Of a stretch of DNA of 64,000 bases, positions 45,801 through 52,747 are shown one piece after another; position 1 is the first letter of the stretch; each line of letters opens with the position of its first letter. The notes below the pieces were generated by a model. It saw only the letters and a program-made list of their open reading frames with translations. It made no database searches and was not told the origin of the DNA. Source of the DNA: Candidatus Peribacteraceae bacterium (GTDB lineage Bacteria > Patescibacteriota > Gracilibacteria > Peribacterales > Peribacteraceae); assembly GCA_028718905.1 (NCBI GenBank), contig JAQUKV010000003.1:1-64000 (forward strand), read 5' to 3'. The translations under genes and the position numbers were made by a program.

Positions 45801-48186
45801 TGCGCAGGAGCCAGATGCCTCCCGCCACGACCGCAGCGACTTCGAGTTTGTTCACCCAATCGCCGGACCACATGTCCTTGAGCGTCTCGACACCCGTACG
45901 CATCCAGCGCTCGACAGGATTACCGAAGCGCTCTTCATCTTCTATGTCTTCACGCGCTGCATTCCTTCCTTTCATCCAGTGTTCGAGATGTGTCTGCATC
46001 GTCCCCACCATCAGCCACGCACGCTCTCGCGTCATCGTCTGTTGTTTGCCGAGCAGAGAATACGTCTTGTTCTCGCCGGAAACGAATGCATCCAGCAATG
46101 CCTGCGCAGCGGGTCCCTCAATAACAAGGGAAAGCGATTGCGCGACTCGAGACGGATCGTCCAGGTGCCAGCGGCCGATGCCGCCGGCCAGTTTGGCCTG
46201 CATGAGAATTTCTCCCGCACGCGGCTTTAAGGTGATACCGGCCTCGCGAACAGAAGCCATGATGTCCGCCTTCTCCATGGCGGCGTATCCGCGGTCACGT
46301 TTCACCGCATCTTCAAAAGCGGATCGCTCCGCGACGTTCATCCTCTTGTTGTCCTGAAGAAAACCATCGACGAACGCGTCACTGTCCTTTTGTGCGGCTG
46401 CATCCTGTAGAAACTTCTTTGCACGGTTCATGCCGTCCTCTCCGCCTTCCATCGCCAACCACAAAGAAATTTGTCGCACGCGGAGAGGACGATTGTGCCA
46501 CCCGTGCTCCGCATGCAGCCGACCGATTACGTATGCATTCGCTTTGAGGAGCATAGTCGCCTGTTCGATATGCGTTTTCGGTCCATCCGCGAGCGAGAGA
46601 GGTTTGCTGGACTGATCCTGCGCTTTGCGATCAGCCTGCATCTGTACGATAGCATCCGTCAGAAACTTTTCTGTACCCGTCTTGGAATTCTGCAGGCCAT
46701 TGAGCGCGGATTGATACGTGCGCAACGCGCTCTCGCGATCGAGTGAGGCTAGAATGTCCTTGTCCGCATCGGAATGAAATATCTTCCTCATGTCGACGAC
46801 ATATTTCGTCCAATCCTTTGCTGCCACTTGGGTAAGCTTCCACGCTTCGCTCGCATACATCCTCAGGCTTTCATGCCAGGGCATAGTATGCACATCTTTT
46901 TCACGCATCATCTTGATCCATTGGGCAGCTTTTTCGCTCACCTGCACATTTGAGATGGCCTTGATAAGAGTGGTTTGCTCCACCGAATACTTTCCGTCGG
47001 TGGGATTCTTGAAGGGATCTACAAAGCTCAACGTCCCTCCCACGGTCAAAACCTTCAGATATTCGTCCTTCAGTTGTTTTGCACCTTCCTCAGAGACGAG
47101 CACCTTTTTCCCATCGGGACTCTTCTTTGCGAAAAGAATATTCACAATCTCCTTCGCCTTCACATCGCCAATAGCTTTATTTTTTTCGAGTTCGCCTAAG
47201 CCAGCAACTTTGATGAAAACACCAAGACTGACATTGGGAAGCGACTTCAGAACATCATCTACCATGTCTTTGGGCAGACGAGCCCGGATGGCGAGCGCGT
47301 GCGGAGAAAATCCGGGAGGATTAATCACTTTTCCTTCTTTGTCCTTTACGCCACCCAATTTCTCCAGATAATCATTCGTGAGAAGTTTTTTGAGTATCTC
47401 TTCGCGCTTGGCTGCTTCTTCAGAGATTTTTTCCTGCGTTTCGGTCAGCGCTTTCTGAACCGTCTCAAGTTCCGCCGCAGACAATGCAGGTTCGACTTTT
47501 GGAATCCGCTTCAGAAACTCTGCGCGCTTCAGGTTGGGATCATCGGGCAATCCATCGAACAGTATCCGCACCATTGCCGGATCCACATCCTTGAGAGTGA
47601 CGCTCGCCTTTTTCAGGATGCTTCCAAGCTCCTGATCATCTTTGGCAAAAACCAACTCATGCGCGAACGTGACGAGAGCACGCCGGCGAGCAGCAAGCAA
47701 TGTTTCGTTCTTCTCATTCAACATATTTCTGACTCCCGCTGCTTCCGGCAAGTCTTTCATCGCAGGAGATTGCATGTCTTTCAACGCTTTATTGAAAGCC
47801 ACTGCAACCTGTTTCGCATCCTGGTCAGACGCTATGAGCTGAGCATTGAAGTGTTGCTCCGCTTTCTTGAAGGACTCATGCCAATGTTCCGCGAATTTTT
47901 TACCAAGGTTTTCCAACCAATCCACACGATTGGCCCCTTCGGGCAATCTCGCCTGTGACGCAATCATGCCCGCAACTTCAGGATTCTGGAGCAGTGCCTG
48001 CAGCTTCGCATCCCCGCTCTGACTAGCGGCAAACTGCAAATACTTCAGCACCTCTGCATACTTGAGCTTGGCCAAATCCGTATTCTCGGATGGCGCAGCC
48101 GATGGCGACTCGGGTCCTTTTTCGAAAACCAGCCGCGCTTCGCGCAAGCCCTCTGGCCCAAAATCCGGAAAGAGTCTTTGTGTCAT
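42832..48186 (-). CDS. giant helical membrane protein with N-terminal RLVF motif, 1784 aa
   Basis: Family not recognised. The start MTQRLFPDFGPEGL is followed by ARLVFEKGPESPS, shared with two other large proteins here. Nearly the whole chain is predicted alpha-helical. Two hydrophobic helices lie near 782-795 (VAAVVAGGIWLLRKL) and 800-818 (FLVGVPLILFANAAYA), so the first about 780 and last about 960 residues may lie on the same side of a membrane. A Pro/Ala-rich linker occurs near 1480-1500 (PAGAPAAPGAAPP). There is no cleavable signal, no nucleotide-binding motif and no Cys pattern. It heads a four-gene unit reading leftward. The ATG at 48186 is preferred to a TTG three codons upstream. Confidence 0.8.
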   Translation of the reverse strand: MTQRLFPDFGPEGLREARLVFEKGPESPSAAPSENTDLAKLKYAEVLKYLQFAASQSGDAKLQALLQNPEVAGMIASQARLPEGANRVDWLENLGKKFAEHWHESFKKAEQHFNAQLIASDQDAKQVAVAFNKALKDMQSPAMKDLPEAAGVRNMLNEKNETLLAARRRALVTFAHELVFAKDDQELGSILKKASVTLKDVDPAMVRILFDGLPDDPNLKRAEFLKRIPKVEPALSAAELETVQKALTETQEKISEEAAKREEILKKLLTNDYLEKLGGVKDKEGKVINPPGFSPHALAIRARLPKDMVDDVLKSLPNVSLGVFIKVAGLGELEKNKAIGDVKAKEIVNILFAKKSPDGKKVLVSEEGAKQLKDEYLKVLTVGGTLSFVDPFKNPTDGKYSVEQTTLIKAISNVQVSEKAAQWIKMMREKDVHTMPWHESLRMYASEAWKLTQVAAKDWTKYVVDMRKIFHSDADKDILASLDRESALRTYQSALNGLQNSKTGTEKFLTDAIVQMQADRKAQDQSSKPLSLADGPKTHIEQATMLLKANAYVIGRLHAEHGWHNRPLRVRQISLWLAMEGGEDGMNRAKKFLQDAAAQKDSDAFVDGFLQDNKRMNVAERSAFEDAVKRDRGYAAMEKADIMASVREAGITLKPRAGEILMQAKLAGGIGRWHLDDPSRVAQSLSLVIEGPAAQALLDAFVSGENKTYSLLGKQQTMTRERAWLMVGTMQTHLEHWMKGRNAAREDIEDEERFGNPVERWMRTGVETLKDMWSGDWVNKLEVAAVVAGGIWLLRKLWKDGGTKGKAFLVGVPLILFANAAYAKKTGRDLLGEKLQWKSKEKRNFPLEQFRRRSAREKQFSFLMQRPGQAAMRILSDQDNPVSVASLLQWREAVKSGGAEKYSTGLPQGLNVSAITDALGDNATKEDGCKMALLTFEALCVDVADLKHLGGEDINTRIERGAKYIREQYVDLPENDSRRALPPATMMTVILDAMHTSSEALLKDRSFLEYLSDATGFSVEKVTGWLKQGLTATQIMGMRAMAYAPELWKQGQEVAFDSSAKAWEWMRVTYPKLKYALSDSFEATWNMLYNTAREGGLMLVQKGPEMVEWTYDRTLDAGQKGKEIAMNTYGMLLANGVTGPILDSLAALISKMWGGVDKIYLEPEHREKLSDAEELIKNLKKQVSTFAHLPADEAYFKGLLESVSAVASGKEKANVSQRLVAFELVKRRVFSFLAAERIHELTNKKNKTPPDATPLVLPLTTNAWPKTAAEFDALRDRDAVYKFLFDNYKPEVVLAAIGNQQTFVGLMRLLSETDPNSTGGKISSILLWPGLEKYFTRNAAGNFLMEGSEYLFEINAYIGNDLREAKKMLSADDFKEYQAYVDTLLANVMFETILSTDLKHVDLRLLKQHAKDFHHHLLMRRGALPKHTETADWKLTALAAGAPSIHTFNISDASPVIPSEIDELTQSSEFRWLLLGEKEPVQPLPAGAPAAPGAAPPRVPTVPLTPTEVGGLPVKADTQTNRRKLLDAMRDAGGGRRLPAADEVAQRVKFNSPEAKPTPEDFPVDSAASAEHHIQYLLGLPNTEAQTYCDQVAQAFAAGTDSDPALCLRRAQRALQTLGKARDTYPGHARLQRVLDDVAFRLYTSLLVQIKAVPTADLGTHPNHQTWVDALTAEYALTSKSPDKYSDLISLLLEYTLYRGDHKTADASGNQYFEKYKAHLTAQGLTPPPAPTYAYGPPRFFGNTYPASTKRMNLNPTSITVGYLSSAEDRLGLLNTELTSRDWD

Positions 48187-48197
48187 AAAATCCAACT

Positions 48198-48226
48198 ATT
48201 GTACCCGAAAACGCTCTTTTCTTCAA
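48198..48226 (-). promoter_or_regulatory. promoter of the giant-protein operon
   Basis: TTGAAG (48226-48221), 17-bp spacer, TACAAT (48203-48198), then eleven bases to the ATG at 48186. The leader would be about four bases. Confidence 0.6.
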
Positions 48227-48333
48227 TGGAGCGCGGAGCCTTTGCTCAAGCCGAAATCATGCCACTCGGGCTGCGCCCTGTACCCAAAGCGTGCTCTGTG
48301 GCGCAGAGTTCGGGCAGGCCAAGAACAGCCGTA

Positions 48334-48591
48334 TCACTTCTTGTACACCCCCTGCCTGTGTCCGATATGAAGCACATACACTGTCACAATCTCCTGATGA
48401 ATGGTGTAGATGATGCGATAGGGCCAGATGCGCAGAGACCGCATTCCCGCATGATCCCCGTGCAATTTTTTTCCTGCAAACGGATCCTCGCGAAGAAGAT
48501 CGATTGCGGCATCCACCTTGCGTTGCGCGTTTTTTGGCAGCTTTTGAATTTCCCTCGCGGCTCTCCCCGTGATAACGATGCGGTACATCAC
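48334..48591 (-). CDS. RelE/ParE-family toxin
   Basis: An 85-residue protein with the RelE-type fold: YRIVITGRAAREIQKLPKNAQ, DPFAGKKLHGDHAGMRSLRI, YRIIYTIHQEIVTVYVLHIGHR and a C-terminal Tyr. It should cleave mRNA at the ribosome when freed from its antitoxin. The start overlaps the antitoxin stop by four bases. Confidence 0.85.
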   Translation of the reverse strand: MMYRIVITGRAAREIQKLPKNAQRKVDAAIDLLREDPFAGKKLHGDHAGMRSLRIWPYRIIYTIHQEIVTVYVLHIGHRQGVYKK

Positions 48592-48863
48592 AGCTTCAAG
48601 CGCTTTTTGAACGTATCATAATCGACGGTCTTGAGCTTGCCTTTCTTGAGTCGCTCCATGTCCCTGATGAGACCCTTCGAGAGCTCCGGATCGGCCATGA
48701 TCTCCATCGTTTCCTGCCAACCTTCGTATTCCTCAAAAGACATGACGACCACCTTCGGAATTCCTTCATGGGTAATGGCCACGACCACCCCCGGATGCTC
48801 CGCTGCATCAATGACGGCGTAGAACTTCTTGCGCGCCTCCGTTGCGGTCATAAACTTGCTCAT
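48588..48863 (-). CDS. Phd/YefM-family antitoxin
   Basis: A 91-residue antitoxin: MSKFMTATEARKKFYAVIDA, VVVAITHEGIPKVVVMSFEEYEG (Phd-like DNA-binding half, residues 1-55) and a C-terminal toxin-binding helix. Its promoter contains an inverted repeat, as expected for autorepression by the toxin-antitoxin complex. Confidence 0.85.
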   Translation of the reverse strand: MSKFMTATEARKKFYAVIDAAEHPGVVVAITHEGIPKVVVMSFEEYEGWQETMEIMADPELSKGLIRDMERLKKGKLKTVDYDTFKKRLKL

Positions 48864-48898
48864 GCGTACATGATAGCGTACGCTTCAACGGCCTGCAA
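48864..48898 (-). promoter_or_regulatory. leaderless promoter and operator of the first RelE/Phd pair
   Basis: TTGCAG (48898-48893), 17-bp spacer, TATCAT (48875-48870), six bases to ATG. Inverted repeats GCGTAC (48864-48869) and GTACGC (48878-48883) flank the -10 box and are the likely operator. Confidence 0.65.
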
Positions 48899-48915
48899 TG
48901 GAAATTTTCCGTGTG

Positions 48916-49212
48916 CTACAGCCGATAGGCCTCGCTGCGATGGCTAATAGCAAGGACAACCAAACACTGCCCATCAGGGATAATGAGTACTCTGTACACT
49001 CCGATACGGAAGCGATGCGTGGCTCCTGATAGTTTTCCTTTCAGGTGATTTGCGAAATGGAGCGGCTCTTCCTGGCGAGAATACCAAGCCATCTTGTCCA
49101 AGATGCGCTCAGCAACCGACACGGGAAGAGATGCTAATGCGCGCCACGCGGCCTTCGTGTACCGGACTTGGGCATGCCGAGCATCTGACGCACCTCCTCC
49201 GTCGTGTACCAC
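48916..49212 (-). CDS. RelE-family toxin of the second pair, start uncertain
   Basis: The clear part is VRYTKAAWRALASLPVSVAE, RILDKMAWYSRQEEP, LKGKLSGATHRFRIGVYRVL and VVLAISHRSEAYR, a RelE-type toxin. No ATG is available in this frame near the expected start. The GTG at 49212 is the best candidate and gives 98 residues, overlapping the antitoxin gene by 79 bases; a GGAGGAGGT lies inside that overlap, closer to the conserved part. Confidence 0.7.
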   Translation of the reverse strand: MVHDGGGASDARHAQVRYTKAAWRALASLPVSVAERILDKMAWYSRQEEPLHFANHLKGKLSGATHRFRIGVYRVLIIPDGQCLVVLAISHRSEAYRL

Positions 49213-49424
49213 TCGCCCCTTGCATACTGCCTTCTGGCCTCTGCAATATCCGCTTCCAACTCCTCCATCGTTCGCCTGCGACGGGGCTTCACCGGAACCA
49301 GGTGAGCGATCGGCTCCCCGAAGCGCATAATGACGAAGTGAACATTGTCTTTTCGTGCCTCGTTGAGGATCTTCTGCATATTCGTCCGGAGGGAGCGGAC
49401 GCCGATCGTGCGGGTCTTTGCCAT
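49134..49424 (-). CDS. Phd/YefM-like antitoxin of the second pair
   Basis: A 96-residue protein: MAKTRTIGVRSLRTNMQKIL, then VHFVIMRFGEPIAHLVPVKP, the typical Phd-like pattern, and a C-terminal helix with TTEEVRQMLGM for toxin binding. It overlaps the toxin gene in another frame. Confidence 0.75.
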   Translation of the reverse strand: MAKTRTIGVRSLRTNMQKILNEARKDNVHFVIMRFGEPIAHLVPVKPRRRRTMEELEADIAEARRQYARGEWYTTEEVRQMLGMPKSGTRRPRGAH

Positions 49425-49452
49425 GGCATGGAGGGGAAGAACTGTTCATAGT

Positions 49453-49468
49453 GTACACAAATGTGTAC
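49453..49468. promoter_or_regulatory. candidate operator of the second toxin-antitoxin pair
   Basis: Perfect inverted repeat GTACAC-AAAT-GTGTAC upstream of the antitoxin start. The first pair also uses GTAC-containing repeats. Confidence 0.55.
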
Positions 49469-49649
49469 GCAATTTCAAGGATCACCCAAACTCCTATGGG
49501 CACACAAATTTCCATATAACGGACAAAGGCTGGAAGAAAACACACAGAAACAAAACCGGTTACGAAACACAAACAACAAACAAAATCTATGGAAACGCGC
49601 CTATGTGGCGGCGATAGCGGAGGGGTTCATAGGCGCAGCGCTTTCTTTC

Positions 49650-49683
49650 GTCCTTTCTTTGTCGCGCCTGACAAAGAAAGGAC
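49650..49683. terminator. perfect 14-bp hairpin after the lamin-tail protein gene
   Basis: GTCCTTTCTTTGTC (49650-49663), six-base loop, exact complement (49670-49683), three bases past the stop codon of the leftward gene. There is no T tract on the minus strand, so termination is likely but not certain. The stretch 49469-49649 shows no gene. Confidence 0.5.
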
Positions 49684-49686
49684 AAA

Positions 49687-52170
49687 TCAGAGAAACCACC
49701 ACTTGCGGCCAAACCACATCAGAGCGACTCCAAGTCCGGAAAGCGCCCCCAGTGTTCCCACTTCGGGCACGGAGGATTTTTCTGAGGCGGAACCCGCAAC
49801 AGTGAGCGTGGGCGGGAGTTCGGAGCCCGTGAAGCTCATGAGCAGCGCCCCTGAAGCATTTGAAGAAAGCGAAGATGACGATGATGCCAACACGTACCGC
49901 GTCCGTGAAAATACGGACGTGCTCACGACTGCAGATTTTTTTGAGCTTGCAGCGGATGATACGGATGCTGCTGTAACTGCCTGACACTCATTCGACAGAC
50001 CCGGTGTCGGATCGGTGGCGCGCCACTCGCCCGCACAGACACTGAAGGAAATTCCAGCCTTGAGTTTCGGAACGGAGATGTGATCGGACCATGAATCATC
50101 CGGCGCGATCAGCCACACATCATCACCCGTGTCGTTGAGCGAAATCTTCGTCTCGCTTTTGGAAAATATCCTGTACGCACCGGCTGCGATCTGCGTATCT
50201 GCAGGGATGGCAAATGGCTTGCTCCCCACTCCGCTCCTCGCAGAGCTTCGCGGGGCATGTCCGCCATCTTTCAGATCATCGAGCATCCAGCCGCCGAGGG
50301 AAATTGCGTGATCGGTGGGATTGAAGAGCTCGATCCATTCGTCGCCGGTCATCATGATCTCGCTCAACACCACTCCTGTTTCACTGCGCACATCAGGACG
50401 CACACTCATCAGGACAATACTCGTTGCACTCGATGAAGAAGAACAGGAGGATGAAGAGCTGCTCGCGATGCGGGAGGATGACGATGATGAAGAAGCCTGC
50501 ACGACTGTCTCCTCCTCCGGGAGGACAGAGACAAAGAGCGTACTCACCGAAATCCCGCCGCAGAAATCCCGCACGGTCAGCCGCACCACATAATCCACGG
50601 AATCCGAAAAGGTATGCGAAGGCGGATTGCAGGCGCCGCTCACCGCGTCATCGCCGAAATCCCACGTGCAGACGGCCGAAGCCAGAGACCCCGCGCCCAC
50701 GGCGGCCTGCAAGTTGAGCAAGACATGCTCTTCGCCCACGACCGATGCGCTGCCGACCTGGGCGCTGCCGGCATCCTGAATGACAATGCGCGCAGGAAGC
50801 AATTCCGCCGTATTGCGCCTGCCTTCGGTGGGAACGCAGAATGCATGGAGCGCATGTGGCGGATCCGGATCGCGTCCGAAACTCACCTCCTCCGCCGTCA
50901 GCGGATACTCCCACGCGTCGATGAGGAGGGAGCCGCTCATGAGGCTCACGCGCTCGCCGCTGTTATCGAGCGGAAGATTGGTGACGGATTTTCGAAACGA
51001 GCGGTACTCCCCTGCCGCCAGAAAAAAACCCGAGCCGGACGGCGGAGGAATGCGATAGACGGCGGAGGAATTGCCGTCATCGAGCACCCAGCCCGCGATA
51101 TTCACAGGCACTTCGCCGAAATTCCCGATCTCGATCCACTCGTCGGTGTCGGCACCGATGGGATTTGCAAGGACTTCGGTAATGAGGACGGAGGGAGGAG
51201 AGGAAAGTGAGGAAAGAGAAGCAATTGAAGAAAGCGAGGAAAGTGAAGAAAGCGAGGAATACGAGGATCCGCTTGAAAGAGCGGAGAGGGAAGAACCGGA
51301 GCCGGATGAAGACTCTGCAAAGCTCACGGATGAATCTGAAGATGAGGAGGCCGAGGAAACGAGTGAGGCTTGGGAAGAAGAAGATGCGTCAGAGGAATCC
51401 CCCATCCCCGGCCCTTCCCCCGGCGGGGGAAGGGAGCTTGATGAAGACTCTTCAGAAGAAGACCCTCCCTCTCCGGAGGAGGACATGGACGAGGAAAAAA
51501 TCACACCCGGCGAACCGAAGATGGGTGCACCTTCTTTAAAACCTTCGGAAGCGAATGCCGTCCGCCAGTTGTCCGCAGCATTGCCGGGGGCGGAGAGGTC
51601 GACACGTTCCATGCCGGCTTTGGGCCCGCCCGAAGGGTTGGCTCCGGCGAAGGGATTGCCGACGCCGTCATCCACCTCGTCACGCACGGAACCTGCAGCG
51701 TCGCGCAACCGGAGCAGCAGTTTCGTATTCGGCAGACTCATCGAAGAAGTCGAAATCCACGGTTCGATCGCGAGTCGCGAGGATGCGTCCGGATAGCGGC
51801 TGATCACGCGCACCGCGCCCGCCGGTAGAATAGTGCCCGTTGCGAAACAAACCATCGTCCCCTCTTCGCCCGAACTTTTCAGTGTCGTGAGCGTCCATCC
51901 GGAAAGGTCGCAATCCGACTCTCCAGAACATGCGATCTCCACCCACTCGTCCGCGGTGGAGAGGTCGGACCCCATCCACATCACTTCGCTGATGACCACC
52001 GGACCGGATCCGCCGTCCGCATGGGCGTGAAAAACCCCTTTGCAGGGAAAGAGACAGAGCAGTACCCCCGCGGGCAGCAGATACGGACAGAGCCGGTGCA
52101 GAAACCTGTGCGGTTCCAAAGTGCACCATTGCAGCGCAAACGGACGATCCGCACAGGGGTCCTCTGCCAA
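49687..52170 (-). CDS. secreted multidomain protein: three lamin-tail domains, PKD domain, poly-Ser linkers, PEP-CTERM-like anchor
   Basis: 827 residues. A signal-like segment ends near 50 (LLPAGVLLCLFPCKGVFHAHA). Lamin-tail domain 1 starts at about 57 (VVISEVMWMGSD ... EWVEI ... LSGWTL), domain 2 at about 325 (VLITEVLANP ... DEWIEIGNFG), and domain 3 at about 600 (VVLSEIMMTGDEWIELFNP). A PKD-like domain lies at about 480-555 (CTWDFGDDAV ... VDYVVRLTV). Ser-rich linkers separate them. The C terminus reads SVPEVGTLGALSGLGVALMW then FGRKWW, the order motif, membrane helix, basic end seen in PEP-CTERM-type sorting signals; exosortase is not in the window. It is probably displayed on the cell surface. 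Confidence 0.82.
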   Translation of the reverse strand: MAEDPCADRPFALQWCTLEPHRFLHRLCPYLLPAGVLLCLFPCKGVFHAHADGGSGPVVISEVMWMGSDLSTADEWVEIACSGESDCDLSGWTLTTLKSSGEEGTMVCFATGTILPAGAVRVISRYPDASSRLAIEPWISTSSMSLPNTKLLLRLRDAAGSVRDEVDDGVGNPFAGANPSGGPKAGMERVDLSAPGNAADNWRTAFASEGFKEGAPIFGSPGVIFSSSMSSSGEGGSSSEESSSSSLPPPGEGPGMGDSSDASSSSQASLVSSASSSSDSSVSFAESSSGSGSSLSALSSGSSYSSLSSLSSLSSIASLSSLSSPPSVLITEVLANPIGADTDEWIEIGNFGEVPVNIAGWVLDDGNSSAVYRIPPPSGSGFFLAAGEYRSFRKSVTNLPLDNSGERVSLMSGSLLIDAWEYPLTAEEVSFGRDPDPPHALHAFCVPTEGRRNTAELLPARIVIQDAGSAQVGSASVVGEEHVLLNLQAAVGAGSLASAVCTWDFGDDAVSGACNPPSHTFSDSVDYVVRLTVRDFCGGISVSTLFVSVLPEEETVVQASSSSSSSRIASSSSSSCSSSSSATSIVLMSVRPDVRSETGVVLSEIMMTGDEWIELFNPTDHAISLGGWMLDDLKDGGHAPRSSARSGVGSKPFAIPADTQIAAGAYRIFSKSETKISLNDTGDDVWLIAPDDSWSDHISVPKLKAGISFSVCAGEWRATDPTPGLSNECQAVTAASVSSAASSKKSAVVSTSVFSRTRYVLASSSSSLSSNASGALLMSFTGSELPPTLTVAGSASEKSSVPEVGTLGALSGLGVALMWFGRKWWFL

Positions 52171-52222
52171 AACAAATCGTTCGACTGCTGATTTTTGGCT
52201 ACATAAAGAGAAAAAACCGGTT

Positions 52223-52440
52223 CTATCCCGTCATGGAACGCCGCGCGCATTTGCGGGACTGACCGACCAGTTCGGCAACTGTCTCATGCACATCCATGCC
52301 GGATTCGGCCATGCGGCTCTGCACCAACATCCGCAGATGATCCGCCTCGCCTCCTCGTCGACGAAATCGACATCCCGTCCGTCCTGCGGAAAGCGGCTGC
52401 TCACGAGCCGCGTCCAATCATCATGATCAATCGGTTTCAT
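52223..52440 (-). pseudogene. small gene broken by a 5-bp tandem duplication
   Basis: The first frame gives MKPIDHDDWTRLVSSRFPQD and on to DFVDEEA. The second gives DHLRMLVQSRMAESGMDVHE, then TVAELVGQSRKCARRSMTG. They meet at a direct repeat GCCTC GCCTC (52344-52353). Removing one copy joins them into a 70-residue helical protein. Family unknown. It may be a real frameshift mutation or a sequencing error. Confidence 0.45.
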
Positions 52441-52747
52441 GATACAAAACCTTCATTCTCTTTTCCGTCAATGCAACTTTTCGGCTTCACAGTCAACCGA
52501 TGGCTCTCCAAAGCGCCGACTTTCTCTCTTCGCACGGGAGTCAAAATCCGGTACACTGTAGAAAAGTCGGATAAAGGCTTTTTCTCTCCATTACACGCAT
52601 TTTCCCCCTCTGCTCCCTTCCCTTCGCACTTTCTCCTGTGACGCATTTCTCTTCATTCGCGGCAAACATCCTTCTATCAAGGAGGATAGACAGGTAAGGA
52701 ACGAACGGTAAAAGAGCAGGGATTTTTTCCCTGTTCCCCATGATCCT
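52441..52747. other. gene-free region before rny with a hairpin close to the start codon
   Basis: No gene seen. A small hairpin CAGGGA-TTTTT-TCCCTG (52717-52733) lies 14 bases before the rny ATG. TACACT at about 52551-52556 is a candidate -10 box. AAGGAGGATAG near 52679 is too far from the start to be the ribosome site. Confidence 0.4.

Noticed and set aside
52344..52353. Programmed ribosomal frameshift site
   Set aside because: No slippery heptamer; an exact 5-bp duplication is the simpler cause.
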